Assembly: GCA_023014335.1 (NCBI GenBank)
Contig: JAECYW010000004.1
Span: forward strand, 3,472,001 to 3,536,000
Length of the DNA stretch: 64,000 nucleotides
Source: Galerina marginata
Lineage: Eukaryota > Basidiomycota > Agaricomycetes > Agaricales > Galerinaceae
Direction: 5' to 3'
Numbering within the stretch: position 1 is the first letter of the stretch; the number at the start of each line of letters is the position of its first letter. Positions 59,981-64,000 of this stretch are shown in pieces. The notes beneath the pieces are model-generated. The model was given only the letters and a program-made list of their open reading frames with translations, did no database searches and was not told where the DNA came from. Position numbers and translations under genes: made by a program.

Positions 59981-60782
59981 TCGTCGACCCCAACACGAGA
60001 GTGATAGGGAGCGATCCCTGCATCTAAGCGGCTGCACTAGACATACCTAGATATATATTTGCCTGCTTTAGATATAAGAATCTACTTAGAAGTGAACCTT
60101 CTTTGGTAGGTGTACCCCAAGGGTCTTACCTGCCATACTTGTGAACCTGAGCCACTGTGTCGTTCTCGGAAGCCACGAACTTGACGTCTGCCACTTTCAC
60201 CGTTCTTTGACGCCTTACATATAGCACTTCACGGCCTATTCAAATGTCGGCCATTGAACCTGAGGTGTTGAAAGGAAACTGCTCAATAACCCAATAGGAT
60301 AGGACGACATGAGAAGTGCCAAGAGCCAACAGAAAAAAGGTGTAATGCTCATAAAAGGAGAAACACAAGACGGATAATCCTCGCAGGCGATGAACGCATT
60401 GACAGAGATCACGTACAGTGCCCAGGAACATCGTTTTGAATCGGTTACTGAATTCCGTTTCCATCGTTTAGCTTCGCCCTTGCTAAATCGAAAAAGGGTT
60501 TTTTTGAGAGATTAAATCAGGCGCACCAAATCTCTGGATATGTCATTTCAACCAACGACCCCAGAACATTAAAGAAATCCTGCTACCTTTTGTCATCAAG
60601 GGTTGCTGAAAACCAGGATTCCAGTGGAAGCTGGACGACGAAGAGGCTTGTGCTTACGAATGATCCCAAGCGAGATTGAATTAAATAAGGTCAAGTATAA
60701 TGATACACAAGGGCGAGCTGGCGGGCAGGGTTTGTAGCAACGAATACGCAAACTATTGATGCACAGGTAACCGTGGAACTCT
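59981..60782. other. Intergenic region, no gene seen
   Basis: Lies between the convergent HD-domain and RFC5 genes. A 74-codon minus frame (60464-60240) with a hydrophobic centre was considered and not accepted. Confidence 0.45.
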
Positions 60783-62395
60783 TCAGTCGAACTCCGACAT
60801 ATCGATGTTGTAGAAAAATTGCTGAAGAACAAAAACACTTTAGACGAAGTGACTGTCTGAACGCAAGACCTTGATTCACCTTGTACAAGCTCATGACCTT
60901 CACCACCCAAGCCTCGAGGTGGTAAATCTTCTTGTTCCCATTTCGCATGCGGACCTCCTGGGGATATCGTGAGTGCATTAGACAGAAGGCTCGACATCTG
61001 GCCCTTACATAGAACGCCGCCCAATGCATCACATCGGCCTTCAAAGCTTCATCCACTTTATCGACAACGCGCTCCGCCACGGTCTATAGGTGGAATAATG
61101 AGATACAGGCAAGCGAAGAACAAGAATGGATCACCTTTAGGATGACGGTAGGGGGAATACAATGACTTAGTAGCTCATAAAATTTGGCTCTCACTTCCAT
61201 GACTCGGCTAGGGGACTGCTCAGATATGATAAGGTCGGCAACTTTGTGACAGTAAACCTCCCAGTCAGGCTTGGCTATTGATAACGATCCAGACAAGTCA
61301 GGCCTAGGATCGTGAGGAGTAAGTCAACAGCAACACTTCCGGAGACATGGACATATCTTACGATTGCATCTTTAACGCTTCCAGAACAAGAATTGCTTTT
61401 CGAAGGTTTCCATTAGAATCCTCAACAATCTTCTCTCCAGCTTCTGGTGGAAGATCGAAACCTGCCCGTTTGGCTACGAATTGCAATACAGTCATTATCT
61501 GAGCACATGATAGTTTAGATATAGTCACGACAGATAAGCCACTGAGAAGTCGCACCTCCTCTTCGTTTGGGGCAGCCACGCGCATTAGAAGGCACCGACT
61601 CTTAATAGGAGCAATTAAACGGCTTGTGCTATTGGCACATAAGATGATTCTCATGTTCGACATGTACTTCTCCATGGTTCTGCGTAAGGCAGCTTGGGCG
61701 TCCCGAGAGAGTGAATCGGCTTCATTGATGATGACAACTAGATAGGGAATTAGTGTAGAGAAAAGTGAGAACAAATCTGAATATACCTTTGAACCGTTGT
61801 TTGGCACTAAGGTCAACCTGTTGTGTCTGGGCGATTTCCTTGAGTAGCTCTTGAATTACAATTCGATCATAGTTTCCGGCTTCGCTAAAATAAAATCAAA
61901 AGCCCCTTAGTATATCACAGACATGACGACCTCCAAATACACACCTGGGAGTTATTTCAAGATGATAATTGCTCTGCACAATATTAATTTCCAGCTTCCG
62001 TTTCGAGGGTGAAAGAAACACTCTTTGGTCGATTTTGAGCTACAAACACGACCTATGAGTTTTGCCAAGAAAACAAGATTGATAAACGCACCTTTTCAAC
62101 ACCTGCTCCAAAAAGTTGTCTGAGAGTGCAACTGATGCGGGTCTTTTTGCCAGCGCCTGACGGGCCATAGAAGAGCATATGTGGAAAGTCTCCAGAAGCA
62201 GCCTAGGTATGACATATACGGTGATCTTTCGTGTAAGAGTACAAATCTTGGTACAAACCAGAGCTTTTAGTCGTTCTGACAGACCATTGTGATAATGAAG
62301 GGTATCTAATGTTCGCGGTCGATACTTGGTTCAAATTTGTCAGATTGAAAGCAAAAATTCGAAGGAGGAAATACCTGATCAACCCAAAGAGACAT
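60783..62395 (-). CDS. RFC5: Replication factor C subunit (yeast RFC5, animal RFC3)
   Basis: Starts MSLWVDQYRPRTLDTLHYH at 62395; the first exon is 21 bases. Walker A is GPSGAGKKTR, typical of this subunit. The RFC boxes follow: KLEINIVQSNYHLEITP, then INEADSLSRDAQAALRRTME where this subunit has NEAD in place of DEAD, the SRC motif in APIKSRCLLMR, and SNGNLRKAILVLE. The C-terminal collar reads ILK/TVAERVVDKVDEALK...YHLEAWVVKVMSLYK and ends QFFYNIDMSEFD. It is part of the pentameric clamp loader that places PCNA on DNA, and of the related 9-1-1 and Ctf18 loaders. About ten exons. Full length. Confidence 0.95.
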
Positions 62396-62812
62396 TTTAG
62401 GGTGCTGGAATCAAGGAGGAGGGGCGAAAACCGCGAAGCTGGCAAATAGCTCGAGGCGGATGTCGTGGTTCGAACAGAGAGGTGGCGAGCGTGATTCAAA
62501 AAACGCGTGACGTAACGCGTTTAATGCCACCGGCAAGTGTAGAAACCCGACCAGCCCAAGACCAGCCGGGAAACGATGTATTTCATTTCACGCCGTTGTA
62601 AGGCATTTACTGCCTAGTCTCGCTGGTCTCTCCTAGTCAGACTTCGATATGTGTGATGACCATGCAACACCCCAACAAGCTCAAAAAAAGGTGCAGAAAC
62701 TTGAAAAGTTTGAGAAAGGTGCACTTAATTTTCAAGCCATGCAGAGCCACGAATGGCTCGCGTAACGGTACGGAATACACAACTTCAATATACGAGGGTG
62801 GTCAGATTCATT
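62396..62812. other. Intergenic region, no gene seen
   Basis: RFC5 promoter side and 3' flank of the alcohol oxidase. Note ACGCGT (MluI-box-like) at 62501-62519 near the RFC5 start: ACGCGT-type sites drive replication genes in yeast, so a cell-cycle control is plausible. Confidence 0.45.
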
Positions 62813-64000
62813 TCATGCTGCTGTAACGCCTTTAATACCCAGATCCTCTGCTATGATGACAGCTGCTTTCTCTCCGATGGCAATTGCTGTATTGTAGGTG
62901 TTGGCTCCAACATTATCTGGGGTGATGCTGCAGTCTGTTTTCATACAAGGAGAGATGAACGAATCAGTCGTTTAAATTGTAGGATTCCCCCGCACCTGCA
63001 ACCTTGAGACCTTCAACGCCGTAAACGTTGAGTCGTTCATCAACAACCCCTCCTTTCTCGCGAGATTTCATCGCACAGGTTCCAATCTGTCAAAGGTAGT
63101 GGTAAATTGGTATGATCTGTCACTCAATAGTGATTTTCAAATACAGAATGCCATGTAGTCTCAACTGCATCAACTCATGAATGAGCATCTATTCCCAACA
63201 AGTGAGTCGATTGCGTACCGTTTTCTCTGTGATATCGATCAATAGCATCGTCATCGTCCTTTGTATAAACAATCTCGGGTGCAGAGAGAGCTGCGGGTGC
63301 ATCGGACTGTTTTGGAGCGGCGCTACTGCCGTCTTTGAATTTCGGATGTCCAATGACGAGGTCCCCAGCAAAATACTTCATGCGACGAGCTAGCTCTCGC
63401 GACTTCTTGTAGGCCCATCTCAGAATGACAAGATCTGCCGCACTGTCCACAAATGATTAGCATTGTTTTGAATTCACAATTGAACTTACTCGTCGAGAAA
63501 ACCAGCATGGAAGTCAGATTTGGCATATGGGTTGGATCCGGACGTAATGTGCACTCTCCCAAGCGAGACAGGATAGCCCTAAAGTGCACTTAAGAATTCT
63601 TGTGGCATGCGAAGTGCATTGCACACTCACTGAGAAGTAAGCGATGGTAAAGTATTTGCCACGCGGGACCGCAGGATTTACGCCAGCATAGCTAGGAAAG
63701 GAGGTGAGCAACTAGTCGGTACCTGCCAGAGAAAATGGATTCGCTCACGCTACGAATGGCAAATAAAGCATAACCGGCTTATCTGGAGCGGGGGCGAAGT
63801 ACGTCTTCCACCTTTGATCAAACTCTGGAGACATAGACGCCAATTCTTCTGCATTAGGTCGCATTTTGACCCCACAATCTATTCCGCTATTTCATTGGAG
63901 CTTGAGAAAGATGGCACCGAAGTGAAAAGGACGCCTTACTTGTGGGACATGAGACCTTTACCGTCCTTCAACCACTGCTGCGCGTATGCTAGGAAACCTG
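62813..64000 (-). CDS. GMC alcohol (methanol) oxidase, C-terminal part
   Basis: The 5' part lies beyond the right edge; the stop is at 62813. Segments seen follow the fungal alcohol oxidase family: GIDCGVKMRPNAEELASMSPEF, DLVILRWAYKKSRELARRMK, DAIDRYHRENG, TTWHSIGTCAMK with the catalytic histidine, and NVGANTYNTAIAIGEKAA with the asparagine partner. It uses FAD to oxidise short alcohols such as methanol and releases hydrogen peroxide; in wood-decay fungi it may feed lignin attack. The C-terminal TAA is not a clear peroxisomal signal (an SKL-like end would be expected), in line with reports of non-peroxisomal forms in decay fungi. At least five exons. Confidence 0.9.

Noticed and set aside
60240..60464. 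74-codon minus frame with a hydrophobic centre
   Set aside because: Could be a tiny membrane protein but lies in the 3' flank of two convergent genes and has no known pattern.
1..64000. CRISPR arrays, bacterial operons, rRNA genes, LTR or DDE transposons
   Set aside because: None seen: no regularly spaced repeats, no rRNA-like stretch and no reverse transcriptase or DDE transposase motif in any frame.

Overview
The window reads as nuclear DNA of a mushroom-forming basidiomycete (Agaricomycetes). Almost every gene is cut by several introns of about 50-60 bases with GT..AG ends. Genes sit close together on both strands. The gene families fit this group: an EF-hand plus ZZ-type zinc-finger protein, F-box/leucine-rich proteins, a CFEM wall protein, an NDC10/GCR1-type recombinase-like protein, a TEA-domain factor and a GMC alcohol oxidase. 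Exon joins were made by hand; where every exon was listed, the lengths add up to one open frame.

Layout. 1-6.4 kb: an EF-hand/ZZ protein (minus, cut by the left edge), then a broken paralogue and two diverged copies of a ~300-base segment. 6.6-8.4 kb: a coiled-coil protein without introns. 9.2-16.1 kb: three F-box-type genes in a row (two intact, one decayed), with a BTG/Tob-like gene between the first two. 16.9-18.3 kb: translation factor eIF5. 19.2-22.0 kb: two NmrA-like reductases in tandem, each with a TATA box. 22.4-24.0 kb: a small unknown gene and a GPI-type CFEM protein. 24-26.7 kb: gene-poor DNA with GGTCAC motif clusters and a doubtful exon chain. 26.7-32.7 kb: a minus-strand pair, a GEN1/XPG-type nuclease and a Crypton-like tyrosine-recombinase protein. 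34.1-35.7 kb: a bHLH factor next to a 5.6 kb gene-free stretch.

41.3-50.2 kb is dense housekeeping DNA: actin capping protein beta, cyclophilin PPIL3, an aberrant G-protein alpha subunit, an intron-bearing tRNA-Thr, TAN1 and a TEA-domain factor. 50.2-55.3 kb is again gene-poor. 55.3-64 kb holds a Nudix diphosphoinositol phosphatase, a ZIP zinc transporter, an HD-domain hydrolase, the clamp-loader subunit RFC5 and the 3' part of an alcohol oxidase.

Most genes are independent units. The pieces most likely to be biologically linked are the nuclease/recombinase pair (possibly a mobile or formerly mobile unit), the tandem reductases and the F-box cluster. The most unusual single gene is the G-alpha, which lacks the catalytic glutamine, carries a long insertion in its helical domain and has no lipidation start.
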